64,000 nt of DNA from Chrysomallon squamiferum (Eukaryota; Mollusca; Gastropoda; Neomphalida; Peltospiridae), in NCBI GenBank assembly GCA_012295275.1, contig CM022678.1, positions 14,721,759 to 14,785,758 on the forward strand. The letters run 5' to 3'. The notes below the pieces were generated by a model, which was not told where the DNA came from, made no database searches, and saw nothing but the letters and a program-made list of their open reading frames with translations. Both the position numbers and the translations under genes were made by a program. Below are positions 12,303 through 26,100 of this stretch, piece after piece. Numbering within the stretch: the stretch's first letter is position 1; every line of letters starts with the position of its first letter.

Positions 12303-15300
12303 CTCCTATTGTTGTTATATTCTGTTCAGGATCCTTCATAATGGTTTCCACACTGTGACTGCGACTTGGTGAAGGTCTGTGGATTCCTGGAATACTTCTG
12401 TCCAATATAAGACCACCACCAGGTCCAACTAAATGTAGAGTGTGGCCATGAGTTCTTACTGCAGACATATGACTTTCTTCTGAATGATAGCTTTGTGGTT
12501 TGTGAGACTGCAATAAACACGAAAAATATGTATTAATAATCTCTTTAACCACATCCAGAATCACAGTGTAAGTATGTTAATCATATAAAACATTTTTAAC
12601 TGACCTAAAAGGTATTCTGTTTGATTAAAAATGTTTATACATATATTATTAATTATTTTTTTTTAAAAAGGGTTTAATCTAAATGTGTGTGTGTGTGTGT
12701 GTGTCTAAAAAAATATTAAACAAAACAGATAAGGCATAATATTAAAATAATTAGAATAAAATGTTCTGAATAATATTTCTAATCCTTGATATCTAGTCTA
12801 TATCAACTATGTTTGTTACATAAAGCATTCCTGTAGACGAACATGTGCAGATTAGTCACTTTCTCAGAGGTGTTTCATGTCAAGATTGTGAATGAATAAA
12901 TCAGTAAATTAAACGTTCACATTTATTATGATTTAAATACCACTAGTAAATACAACTATATATAAACAAAAGAAATTATCTGTTAATAACCATTTTACTT
13001 ATTTTTACTTTTTTTTTAATATTACTGTTATTAGTTTAACTTTGAGGCAATTGTTTAATATCTGAAGTGCCTAAAATCAGCAGTTAATTATTAAAGAAGT
13101 AACTTTGAACAATCAAAGTCAATATAGTTTGTTCCAAAAAGTTATATTCTGATAAATCTACCATTACCTCTTTTTGACTGTGGTTATTCTTTTCCTTTAA
13201 CACGAGACCAGGGTATAGAAATTATTTCATTAGTTTTTTAAACCCCTACCAATTTAAACTGTTTTCTTTTTTCTTTAACTATTCTTAGAAATAGTACAAC
13301 AAATGCCATTTTTAAGGCTGAGAAATAAAAAATAGCAATGTGTGTGTGTGTGTGTTTGTGTTTATCCTGCAATGTAGTGGCAAGATATGATGACTATATA
13401 AAAACTAGCATGGATCAAAAATATAACTTTTAATTTACTGATTTATTCTTTCACAATCTTGACGTGAAACACCTTTGGTCTGAGAAAATGACAATCTATT
13501 GAATAATATTGTAATACATAAACATTAGTATGGCCAGTGAAATAAGATATATCAACAATAATCTGAAACTTGATAACAAATCCCAGAATACCTAGTAACT
13601 CTTATCTGTTCTATTACTACTCTTGCCATAAACATATATATATATTTTTTTTAATGGGCAAAAATGTAGAACAAAACAAAGTTCTGATATTTATCTGTGT
13701 TAATTTAAAAGTACAGAACAAAACAAATGTTACAGAACTATAAAATAAAAATAGATATGAAATGTAAATGATTTACACACTTTCTTGACAAAATCTACTT
13801 TTTTATTGTAACAAGTCATCTAATCCAAAATATAACATAAATAAATAAAAACAACTCTGTTCCTATAACGAGCTAAAAGTAAAAGCAGTCCAAATAAATG
13901 CTCAGTACAGAGGTAACATGATACACGTCCTAACACAAGAATACCCTGGATTATAGCACACGTTGTGAAGCATGAAGCAAAGTGGATTTTCTGATTATCT
14001 GAATGCCAGGTTTGCTTGCAAGGAACAATTCCATTTAGACAAAAATGATTAACAGATGTACTACACCAGTGGGAAGGCACATCTGGTCAAGAGATCAGGT
14101 TTAAGCCCAGAAAGTGATTAGCACCAGAAATAGACAAAGTAAAATTGGATATGTTAGGTAAGATTGAGAATTAAATGTTGAAGGTTTTGTGACTTTAGCT
14201 TAACTTTCAAACAGAGAGTTTTAATAGTCAAAACAGAATTTTAGATATACAAGCCAGTTTTCCCAATAAAATAATATATGTTTTGGTTACATTATGAAAT
14301 TTATTATAATCACATATATTCAAAACTTTAAATCTTTAACTCTTAATCTTTCAGACATTTATAAAAGTGGTACTGAATTGTGCCATATACTACCTAATTA
14401 ACTAACACATCATGATCTTCTTTCTCTGCCTACATACTCAAAGTTTAACTTTGTTTCCTTTTTTTCATTTCAGTTTTTATTTTTACTGCATTTTATAATG
14501 TCAATACTTTTAAAGTTTTAAATCAGTGTTGTTACTAAAATCCTTATTTTCAAAAAAAAGAATACACATTCGGTTGCTGAAAATTATAAGATACAGTATG
14601 TAATAAACACATCTGTTTTCACAGTATACCTTTTTTATTTTCTCATTTATTTTTTTTTATGATTTTTTCAGTGTTATTATTATTACTTTTTAAATATGAG
14701 ATATGTTCAGTTATTTGCTAAAAAAAACCCACCAAAAACCCGACAACAACGGTTCACTGCATTCTATTTAAAATATTTGTATTAGCTATATGAACAAGCA
14801 GAAAATCTATATACGTAATTCAAGAAGTCAAGCTTGGTGTAAACAATTTGTAAGTAATATTTTTTAGATATCTACATAATACAGCATTTCACAGACATTA
14901 ATACTTTAAATAATCCTATTTCTGAAGAGAAATAAAAATTACTTTTAAAATATTAAAAAAAATATATAATGATCATTTGCTATTTAAAAAAAAAAGAAGT
15001 CATGAATATTAAAAAAAAGAATAATAATAATGCTATAAATAATATAAATATCCTAAAATTTGTTTTTCTAAGCAGATCTAAACTATATAACACTAAATAT
15101 ATTGATAACTTACACTCAGTTTAATGAGATATTATAAACCATGCATGTTTTATATCTATTTACAGCAATTTGGAATACTGACTAATTCATCATTTTTATT
15201 TTCTGTTATTCTAGTTTAAATATACATTTGAAGATCAAATTAAGTACATAACTATAGCAAAATGATGCAAATAAGTTGTATGAAATAAACATTTAAGATA

Positions 15301-16107
15301 TATACATCTAGACAAAACAGGTTATTTTCTTTTGGAAGATTATTTTTTATTATAATTATTATTATGTATGTTTATTGTTTTTATTATTATCATCATTACA
15401 TTCTTTTTTTTTTTTTTTTTTTTTTTTGACTTTAACTTTGTAATTTGTTGATATAGTTTTAATTTTCATTGAATAATGAATAAAATAATTTTTAATGCAT
15501 AAAAATATGTTTTTGTACTAAGAAAATCTGTTGAATATATATTATTATATATGAAACAATTCGTGATAGTTAACTTCTCACAAATTTGTGATTATTTTGA
15601 CTTTGTTGCGATTTAAATGTGGCTAAATAAAAGGATTACAAATACTTACGTTAATCTTCTGTGACACATAACACATTAATTACGAATTTGGCATGTAGTT
15701 TAACTTAAAATTTGGTTGTTCCTTCTGTCCAATGTTGAACGTCATTTTAATGCTTAGTTAATGTAGTTAGCCTGTAAATTACAATGTACCCAATACTTCC
15801 TTTCCTCTTAATACAGTAGACTGATGCGATACGTTTCTTATGTGCTGGAATGATTCCATAATTATGCTAATACCTATAACTTTAACAGACTCGTAGCCTA
15901 GTTTAGTAATTAGGTTTAACTTTGGAACTGTAGGTGACAGCAAATATTGAAATACCAAATCAAAATTAATAACACTTAACAGTCAATATCCAAACTTCAC
16001 GAGTTTATCAAAATATAACTCACGTGCGATTCTAAGTTCACTGCGGTTGGGGTGTTAGCGGCTACCCATGCCTCTGCAAAAGTCTCCATAGCTGCATGGA
16101 AGTCCAT
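12303..16107 (-). CDS. Unidentified gene, first two coding exons (5' part only)
   Basis: Two coding exons are visible. Exon 1 (16107 down to 16024, 28 codons) begins MDFHAAMETFAEAWVAANTP and ends at a GTGAGT donor. Exon 2 (12507 down to 12303, 205 nt) joins in phase 0 after a TGCAG acceptor and ends at GTAAGA, leaving one base for the next exon. Exon 2 is rich in Ser, His, Pro and Gly, contains a GGGLILDRSIPGIHRP stretch and a PSRSHSVETIMK stretch, and has no membrane segment or recognisable enzyme motif. The ATG of exon 1 lies in a CpG-richer stretch, as expected for a promoter-proximal exon. The intron is 3.5 kb and the next intron must exceed 12 kb, because no further coding exon is recognised to the left edge. 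I do not recognise the family. The composition, the very long intron and the complex non-coding islands inside it suggest a nuclear regulator of development, but this is inference. Exon structure is well supported; function is unknown. Confidence 0.65.
12849..13497. repeat. Inverted repeat pair, about 65-bp arms, 515-bp loop
   Basis: 12849-12913 and the reverse complement of 13429-13497 agree across their length with three substitutions and two small gaps; both contain GTCAAGATTGTGAA and GAATAAATCAGTAAATTAAA. The loop holds GT repeats at 12685-type density and AT-rich sequence. It lies in the first intron of the minus-strand gene and would fold into a long RNA hairpin. Confidence 0.85.
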
Positions 16108-16700
16108 TCCACGCGCCCTGGAAGTGGAACTATCGTCTGCTTCAGCAATGGCCGACAAGACAATGGCTCAGTCCCTTTAAGACCTAACAATATGCTCAGA
16201 AGGATTATCCTCTCAGTGCGATTACATTAATCGGAATACCCTTCCAATACTTTAGGTCCGGTTCACCCTTCTTCCTGAACTCTGTCATATTGTGAATTCT
16301 TATAGACAGAGAATTCTTTGATTATTGTTGTGAAACGGGAAATTTTTGCCAGGTCTCTAACCTCCCTCTAAAGATAAAGCTGCTCAGATCCTAAGAGGAT
16401 TAGTCGACCTGATTGTGCATGTAAATAGTTGTCACTTGGCGCATTGATATATAGTTCTTATTCCTTCAGTAAGTAATATTTATACATTTTTTCAAGAGGG
16501 TAAAATATTTGCATGTACAACTGAGCTTAATACTTGGCATTTTAAAAGTAAACATTATTGTAATCTTGGCATTTCATCACGTCAGTGGGCGGTATGTCGA
16601 CGCTCTTGCGCACGAATATCTACATGGTTGATCCACGTAATTAGGTCAAAGATTAACATGGGTACCGTTAGCGGTAATCATTACACATAATGTGTTTAAA
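16108..16700 (-). promoter_or_regulatory. CpG-richer stretch upstream of the minus-strand 5' exon
   Basis: The sequence just upstream of the ATG at 16107 has many more CG dinucleotides and less simple repeat than the surroundings (CCACGCGCCCTGG, GTCGACGCTCTTGCGCACG, CCGTTAGCGG). This fits a promoter and 5'UTR. No TATA box or initiator can be assigned by eye. Confidence 0.4.
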
Positions 16701-17061
16701 TGCTGTGATAGAACTGGCAGATTCAGAAATAAAAAATTATTATTATTATTATTATTATTATTATTTACAAAAGTATGATAGTTTTTTTTTCATTTTATTT
16801 TATTTTTTCATTTAATGATAAAATATGAATTTGATAATAAATAAATAAAATAAATAAATATTTTTTTGGTTGTGACCATCCACAAAGGCGTGTTGATGAT
16901 CAGGCTGAATATATTAAAATAGGAGGGAATGGAAATCGGCTCATGATTCAATGTACCTGTAGGTTGAAAGGTTTGATTTTTTGAATGTTACGTTAATTAA
17001 CAGCGAGAATACATGATTATTGAGAAGATAAGTTTACCAGTATAAAACATTTATGTCGAAC

Positions 17062-17068
17062 ATTTTTG

Positions 17069-17121
<53 letters not shown>

Positions 17122-17372
17122 TAAATATGAATCCAATTTTTATTTTATTCTTCACAATCAGAGCGGTGATATCATCGATATCGTGGCAAACTGACAAAAA
17201 GAATATTAATTAGAGCAATCAATCCACCATGTCCCGTGAATATATATATATAATTGTGACGACCTATTTTGAAAATTTATTTTCTTGTTATACTTTATTA
17301 TTATTTATTAATAAAGGGGGGAAAAAAAAAAAAAAAAAAAAAAACTAAATAACAAAGAAATAAATAACTAAG

Positions 17373-17437
<65 letters not shown>

Positions 17438-17678
17438 TTCGAATTATGCAAAATATATTTATAGTGTTTGTTTATAATTACTAAATATAAGCATTGAATT
17501 GTATAAAAAATGTGGCTGGTGAACTTTAAGATGATTAATGTATTCAACATAACTGTAGGCGTAATGATTTATTTAAATAAAAATTAAATAAAGAACATTT
17601 TATTAAAATGTATATATGTATGTCTATGTATGCATATAAACACATACACGTAAACGTTTGTTGTTATTGTTTGCGTAT

Positions 17679-17717
<39 letters not shown>

Positions 17718-17722
17718 TATTT
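17062..17722. repeat. Dense run of tri- and tetranucleotide repeats
   Basis: (TTA)n at 17068-17121, poly-A at 17325-17344, (AAAT)n at 17375-17402 followed by (AAT)n to 17438, and (TTTA)n at 17677-17718. No gene lies here; it is the spacer between the two divergent promoters. Confidence 0.9.
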
Positions 17723-17923
17723 AAATATTATCTACTAGGTTATGATTGTTCGCTATGACGGCCGCAATTTATAAAATGCAAAAGACTGGCGGTACTGGTT
17801 TTTATTTATTTATTTTTAATTATAGATAGAAAAATAAATAAATAGACAATTTGAATGACATTTTGTAGGCATTTAGTTAGAAAAGTAATAAAACAGTGAC
17901 TATTTTCTTTTGAACAATAAAAC

Positions 17924-17927
<4 letters not shown>

Positions 17928-17997
<70 letters not shown>
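17928..17997. repeat. (GA)35 microsatellite upstream of TM9SF1
   Basis: An uninterrupted run of 70 bases of GA, 320 bases upstream of the TM9SF1 start codon. Such runs on the transcribed side of promoters can act as GAGA-type sites, but here it may be simple repeat expansion. Confidence 0.97.
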
Positions 17998-18000
<3 letters not shown>

Positions 18001-18315
18001 ATAATATTAATTAAGATCAATAATATTTATCTAATAAAAATAACCGTTTTTATTTTTTCTATCCGAATCGATGAAAGGATTGATGATATGGGTATTTCGT
18101 GTTGGTCTCCCCTTTCACATTTCGTTCTCGGAAGTTATCGATTATATACGAATATTGTACGTCGTAAAATATAAAAAAAATAAAATTAAATCGATATTTT
18201 AATAATATTTAATTATCTAACCTAACGTTTTCGTTTAGAATGAAAATATATTTTACGTCTTTTGTTTTGTATTATTAATCTCACAGAAGCGATAAGTGAC
18301 AAAACTAATAACAAA

Positions 18316-21300
18316 ATGGCGGCGATCACTGTCGTTACGTGGTCACTTTGTATTTTATTTGTAAACAGTGCAACATACAAAGACGGGCAAGAGGTAATAG
18401 AAATTGAAAATTATTTTTACTTTTAAATAAAAAATATCAAATTATGTAAGATGAATGCCTATTTTTTACAATGCTGTTTATTTATTTTTTTAATTTTAAT
18501 TTTAAATTTAATTAAAATCAAATTTAAGTTGCAGTCAATTTATAATCATGATAATAATAATAATAATATTCATTGGAATTCACCCGTATTATTTTTTGAT
18601 GCAGAAATGTACACCCAAACGAAAGAAGTATTACAAATACAAACAATTATGAATTAATGAACGATACAGTAAGTGAGTAGCTGAATCTAATTCACTAAAT
18701 AATGATTGTGTGTGTGACAGTATTTTCAGATATTTCCTATAAATATATATAAGAAAGAGCAAAACCAGCAGATTAAAATGACACTAGTATCACTTTGATG
18801 GTTTGATCTAAAAGAAATGATCAATTTTGATCTGAGTAGAATTTGCTGGCATTATCCCATCAAAGTCAGTGGAAGAACTGTGATTTGTTTCAGTCATTTG
18901 TCAACATAAACCATTTAATATCTCATACAGTTTCAAACCAATACACTTAAAATATCTATCACAACGAAGCTTTTGATGAGTTCTAGAACCATACAGTGTT
19001 GAGTATATTTAAGCATGCTGGTAACACATGAATTTTAATGAATTAACTGCTCTAAGTAGCAAACATGAACTGTAACAAAGCATGCATATAAGCTTGGATA
19101 CTTACTTGCTAAGAACTTTTTTCGTTATCAGCACCTTTATCTAAAACTGGACTGTTAGGCCACACAATTATTCAGTCACACAATAAAATAACTATATTGC
19201 ATGTTTAGTGGCCCTGAAAAATCAAACTTCACAGAAATCAAGATGGTCATAAATACCACACATATCATTCCAAGTTAAGTACTTGCTGCTGAAATACATG
19301 TATGAAATTTGGCAGACTAAGAAAGAAAAGCATAAACTGCATATATATGTTCTAAGTTTTAAAAACATTTATCTTTGTCAATCAGTTTGAAAGAGTAAAC
19401 TAGTCTGATAATTCTCCAGAGGCTCACATGGCAAGAATGACCACAGAGAAGAAGTTGAATCTAAACTATGTCAAGATGTTCATTGTTTTGGAAAATATGT
19501 TAAAACAAAGACAAAACAGAAGTTTGAATGAGGGAATCCCTTGCAAGAAAATGGATTATGCATGGCAGTTTTTCACTGTGTGCCTCTAATCTTGTTACTT
19601 TTGGTTGTCAACCTGTTTTATGGGATTTTAAAAATAATAATAACTTGATAATCATCAACTACTACACAACAACAAATTATTTATTTTACAAATTTATTTA
19701 TTTTATTATTAGTATAATTTTAATTTTATTTTTTTCAGGTGAAACTTTATGTAAATAAAGTTGGACCATATTTTAATCCTCATGAAACATACCATTATTA
19801 TCAACTGCCTGTATGCAGACCATCAAAAGTAAGTGACCACATATCACTATAATTTTAATTGTTGAAAAAACACATGACTCTACAGAGTTTGCTTTTGTAG
19901 GTATGTCCATTTTCTAATGTTGTTAATATTGCCTTTCAGTTGAAAATAATTACAAAGATATTGTAGATACAGTTATTAATAATTTTGTTTTCTTTTCTCA
20001 ACTATTAATAAATTGAATGATAAACATTATCATAAATTTTCTTTAAAACTGTATTGTTTTAATAACAAAACTCCTTCATATTCTTGAATTATGAATAAAA
20101 TAGTTTTGTATTTTTTCAGATCGAACATAAAAGTCTCACACTTGGAGAGGTTTTGGATGGGGATAGGATGGCTGAATCACTTTATCAGATAAAATTTAAA
20201 CGTACATACATTTTTATCTAGAGATCTGTGATATATATAACAACATGAAATACTAATACTAATACTAAATGAAGAACAGATATCTAACTTTAAAAACATC
20301 ATGCTAACATTTTTTTTCCTTTTGAATTTTCATTCCCTACAAAGGATTTATTTTTATTTTTTTATATATATATATATATTTTTTTTTTTGGTGTGTTATA
20401 ATTTTTAATGGTGCAGTATTTTCACTTGCAGAGAATGCAGACAAAAAAGAGTTGTGCATGGTATCATATACCACTTCAGAGCTTGAACTGTTGAAAAATG
20501 CCATTGAAGATCTCTACTACTTTGAGTTTGTTATAGGTGTGTAAACACAGTATCATTATTTTATATCTCATGTAAAAAAAATAATTATTTTATGTTAAAT
20601 TAATTTTTTTTATTAATAAACTGAAATAAACTAGTCCTGAAAAATTATTACATTTGTATTATTGTGTAATTTATTTTTCAGGCATAACAGAAAAAGTAAA
20701 ATAATTTAAAAAAACAAATTAATTTAAATAATTAATAAAATTTAATTAAATAAGAATCACTGTTTCATTGTTGAAAGAAAGCTTATGATTTGAATACAAA
20801 CCGAATTTATATCTGAATGCATTTCATTTCAACCTATTTGGAATACTTTTTAATACTTATTTTTATGTATTTTTAATTATTTATACATTTAGATGATATT
20901 CCTTTGAGAGGTTTCATTGGTCATTTAGAAGAAGGTGGATTTCTTCCTCACAATCACAAGGTGTATCTGTGGGCACATCTACACTTCAATATAGAATATA
21001 ATGGTGACCATGTAAGTTTCCTGTATGTTTGTAATAACAGCCACGATTATATTTGTAACAATCAAAGTAATGCTAACTTGAGCTGTTTTTCTAATTGGAA
21101 TCGGCAGTCTTGTTTTTCTTGATATACAGTTTTAGATACCTATGCATTTGAGAAAACAGTTCGAAATCAATTTATTTATAATTGTTGTATTTAATTCACT
21201 TTTTAATTAACTGTTTATTAATATTGCAGAACATCACCAAATTTTGTTATTTCTTTTGTAGTTTTTATACAAATATTTATTACGTATTACTCTGCTTGTT

Positions 21301-23065
21301 TTTAATTACAAAATGTCATTAAAGTAAATATTAAAATCTTTTAATTGTGTTTCATTTAGATTATTTATGCGAATGTTTCAACAAAAGAACAAGCTCCTGT
21401 CAGTCTGGATGGTGTAACAACACCTTTTGAAGTGGCTTTTACCTACAGCGTCCAGTGGCATCAAACCAGGTGTCACGTTTTTATATATTTAAAAAACACA
21501 GAATTTGTCTCTAATTATTTGGAGGATTTGTACTATTGTAGATAAAATAATCCCATTCAAAAAGTCTTCTTATAAATAAGAAATAAAATAATTTCTATAT
21601 TTCATTTGAAACTGTATTTATATCCTTTTTTCACAGTTTGTTTGTTTTATTTCTAAAGTTAATAATAATGTCTGATTTCAGTTTGAAATATGAAAATAGA
21701 CTTAAAAGATTAAGAGACAGCAGCTTTTTCCCTAAAACTCTAGAAGTAAGTTCTTTTTATTTTTTCTCTAGTTACTGTAACTTTAATGGCCTAATCTCCA
21801 TATTGCTGATCTTTTGCTGATTATAAAGTTTTTTTAAATTAAATAAGACAGTGAAACAGTAGTGAAACAGTTTTATAATTATAAATGTAAAATTAAATTT
21901 CATTTGATTTATTCTTTTTAAATTTGTTTATTAACTATTTTTCTGTCTAAAGATATGTCATAACAATTAAAAGGTAAATAAGAGACTTCTGCACATACTA
22001 TCTTATTTTTTTTTTTTGTCCTACTATTATTAGCAAAGATGATAGAAAGATGGAAAAAGAACAGTAACTCACAATTCAAATAGTTTATTCATACCATCAA
22101 ATCTTCATTTTAACATTAATAACTCTTTTTTTATACTACAGGGAGCTGTTTTTTAGTTTATTACAATATAAAAAATAAATTCTGCATATTTAAATAAGTA
22201 GATTTAATAAATACTATTTTTTATTTAATAAGTAAATTTTTGAAACTATTATACAGAAAAAAACTTTTTTTATTTTCAGATTCACTGGCTGTCAATCATC
22301 AATTCTATGGTTCTTGTGTTTCTCCTCATCGGATTTGTTATAATCATTCTGGTAAATAAAATATGGTTGATTATTTAGTGTAAATTATAATTCATGGATA
22401 GTTAAAACCATATCTTTATTTTTACAAAATACATTTTTATTTTATTTCATTTAAACTTTTATTGGTGATTTTTAATGTTCCATTTCTGAATTATGCAGTC
22501 TTTTAATTTCTAAGAGGTAATCAAAGATATATTTTAAAAAAATTCCAAGAAACCTATAATATGATAATAATGATTACTGTTTAATATCCTTTACTCATTG
22601 GTTTGCTTTTCAAAGATTAAAAAAGTTTAAAAAAACCAATGCTGTTTTTTTTCTGTTCTTCAGACCCGAGTATTAAAAAGTGACTTTGCACGTTACAACA
22701 TGGATGAAGATGATGCTGAAGATTTGGATCAGGATGACAATGGATGGAAAATTATCCACACAGATGTATTTAGGTTTCCACCTCATAAAAACATTTTTTG
22801 TGCTATACTAGGTACAGTTTATATTCTTCTTATTTATCTTTTTTTTGAATGGTGCCAGTTTATAAAAAGATATCTTGTCTAAGAAATTAATAATTATAAT
22901 GCAGAAAGAGAAAGAGATGCTGAGTGAGTGAAAGTGACAACAAGAATAACAAGAAAGTGACAACCAGTAAATCATTAATTATAACACTCTCTGTGTTATA
23001 TCATGCAGCATGATTTTTGGCTGTCAGCAGCAAACCTGTTCATATAATGTGAGTGTATGTATGTG

Positions 23066-23121
<56 letters not shown>

Positions 23122-26100
23122 GATACATATTATTTAAATAATAAAAGTTTTGAGTCTTATTAAAATAAAGAAAACCTTTTTTTACATCTATCTCACCTCA
23201 CCACAGAAATCTTGGTTTGATTGAGTGGATTGGATTGGTCTCCCTTTTTTAATTTCATTCTCAGAAGATTATTTGTTTATAAAGAAGCTAATTTTATCAG
23301 AACTTAATTTGTTATCAGTAGATAATTATGCAGAATACAATATTAAAAAGAAGTGGTTACAGATAATTAAACATTATTTATAATGATAGCTTCTGAGGAA
23401 TGAATAAGATATTTATAGATTTTTTTACAATTTCAGGAGTAGGAAGTCAGTTTCTGGCATTAGCTACTGGCATTTTGTTGATGGCTCTAAGTGGCATGTT
23501 TAATGTTCACCAGCATGGAGCCATCAATTCAGCTGCTATCATCTTGTATGCCTTCACAGCATGTGAGTAATCAGACCTTAACTTCAGAGTAAATACAGCC
23601 CAGCTTTTGTATTTAAGCATGATAAAAAGAATTAAAAATGTCAATAATAAATCACTTGTTACCAAAATAGACTCTTTTGTTTTGGACAGTCATCAGCTCT
23701 ATTCTTGTACAGCAAAAATATTGTCATCTTTTAACATAAATATTTTTTAAATTCTATTTTGATACTATATTTCTTCACCAAATGAACTGTATGTAACATT
23801 TTACAGGTATCAGTGGCTATGTGTCTACAAATATGTTCCGCCGTATGGGTGGAGAAAATTGGGTGTGGATTATCAACTTAACATCTGCGTTATTTGCAGG
23901 TAATTAGGGTTATTACAGAATAAAATATATAGCCACAATAGCATGCAGTTCTTTTATACCAACTGTTATTACTTGCAAATCTTGCCAAAACCAATGTAAG
24001 ACTCAATAAAAAATATTTCAGGATTGGCTGCCAAAACATTTACCAGTAACATCTGATGTCAGCATTTGAATTAAAAAATATGAATTTATGATAGTACTGA
24101 TTGAAATGACATGTGAACATTTTTCTTAAGCTGTGAAACAAAGTGGGCTGAAACTGAAATGACTGGTTTGCTGTGTAGTATTAATAAACAGAATAACACA
24201 TTTCTATATTGGATTCATTTGAAATTTAATCATCATCTTATTTACCATTTACTCGTTAGTATTCACCATTTACATCTTAGAACATAAAATGGCATTCCAG
24301 TGTTATTGAAATTTATATAAGTATCAAGAGTGTTTGTTAATTTTTATTCCTCAACAGGATCCTAAGTAAATATTTTTCTTGCATTAACATATTAAATTAA
24401 TAATTAAAACAATTTTATAGGACGATTATTTATTTTTATTATAATGTTTACAGACATTGTTCACATCACTTTATTTCAGCTCCATTCTTTTTCGTTTGGG
24501 CATTTATTAATTCTGTAGCCTGGGCTTATGGCACTACTCAGGCTCTGCCATGGACGACAATAATTTTACTTATTGCCTTGTGGATATTTGGTGAGTTGTA
24601 GTTTGTCATTTTTCATTTCAGTTTGAAAATAATACTGTTGTGATGATAGTGAAATAAAATAATTGCTTTTAATATTTTACATTATTTTTCACTAAATTTT
24701 TTTGAAAATTGTGTCTTTTTTAAAAATTGTTAGTAATTTGTTGTAGAAGATAAAATGAAAACTGTAATAGTATTAAGAATAAAATTCAGATAAAGACAAA
24801 GGAAAACAAGGATTTGCACACAGAAGTGTTATTCAATTTTAATAACAATAAACTTCATTAACCAATTATGTTGTCATACTAAATTTTTAAATACCAAATT
24901 TCAGTTGGTTACCCCTTGACTGTAGTTGGGGGTATTTTTGGCAAGAATTGGGCACATTCCTTCGATGCACCCTGCAGAACTAAAAATATTGCAAGAGAAA
25001 TCCCAGATGTTCCTTGGTATCGATCAGCATTTGCACATTGTATTGTTGGAGGTTTTCTGCCATTCAGGTAAGTTGACGTGTGATTGAGCAGGTAATTTTC
25101 AGTTTGAATTTATTGATTCACCTTCCCTTTAAGAATTCTGTAAACTGCTGGTACTATCTAAAAAACAACAGTTTCATTTACATCACATATTAATTTTTCT
25201 CTTAATTAAACTGTGAAATTTCCAAAAATTTCAAAAGAAATGGTGTATATTTGAAACACTTTTATTGTAAATTACTCTATAGAATTAATTGAAATTTTTA
25301 GAAATAATAAATGAATTCATAGTGAAATGTTTTATATGTGTTGATGAAAAAATAAATGAAGAGTATTTATTTTTTTTTCTCATTAATTAGTATAGCATGA
25401 TCTCTGATAAGTATTGTTTAAATTTATATTGTTTGAAACCAGATATTTATTTACAATTATGATGTTACATTTGCTATTTGTCACAGGGCTCACACCTTTA
25501 AACACCTTGGATGTTTTATTAAGGCTCAATCTAGGGTAACAAGGTGCTTTAATGGCCACCTAACAAGGAATATAAACACTAAATTGACTGCAATCTATAT
25601 AAATCAATAAGTCACTAGACAAATAAACACAACACAAATTAAGATTCACGTTAATTATTTAGTTATGGTATATAGGTGACGATAATAATAAAACATATGT
25701 TTAAGTAATTTTGATTAATGATAGATTAAAACATTAAAATTTTAGGTATAATAAATGTTATTGACACAGGTTACACCCTATCAAAATAAGAATAGACGAT
25801 GGTTTACCATACTCGTCTGTAAAGACAATGTCATTCAAAAACATTGGTTTTCCCCCCTGACTGAGCTTTTATATGGCCTTTTCCTTTTTTCTTTAATTAT
25901 CAAATGCCAGCCCTTTTATAACAATGCCATGTTTTTGAAAAATTGGCAGAAACAATAAAAAAGCGCAGATGTGATTACAGTTAAAATTAAAGTTTTGCAA
26001 TTTCAGTTCCATCACATAAAAATAAAAAGTGGATGTGATTGAAGTAACAATTAGTTTATGCAATCTGAATTCCTTGTTAACATTTCCTGGTTTATATATT

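Noticed and set aside
13820-14080. 86-codon minus-strand frame in the first intron of the unknown gene
   Set aside because: No acceptor/donor pair in the right phase and no recognisable domain. The stretch is complex and may be regulatory or an old repeat.
25490-25960. Complex stretch in TM9SF1 intron 13 as a gene or transposon
   Set aside because: Its texture differs from the flanking intron, but no terminal repeats, domain or coding exon could be shown.
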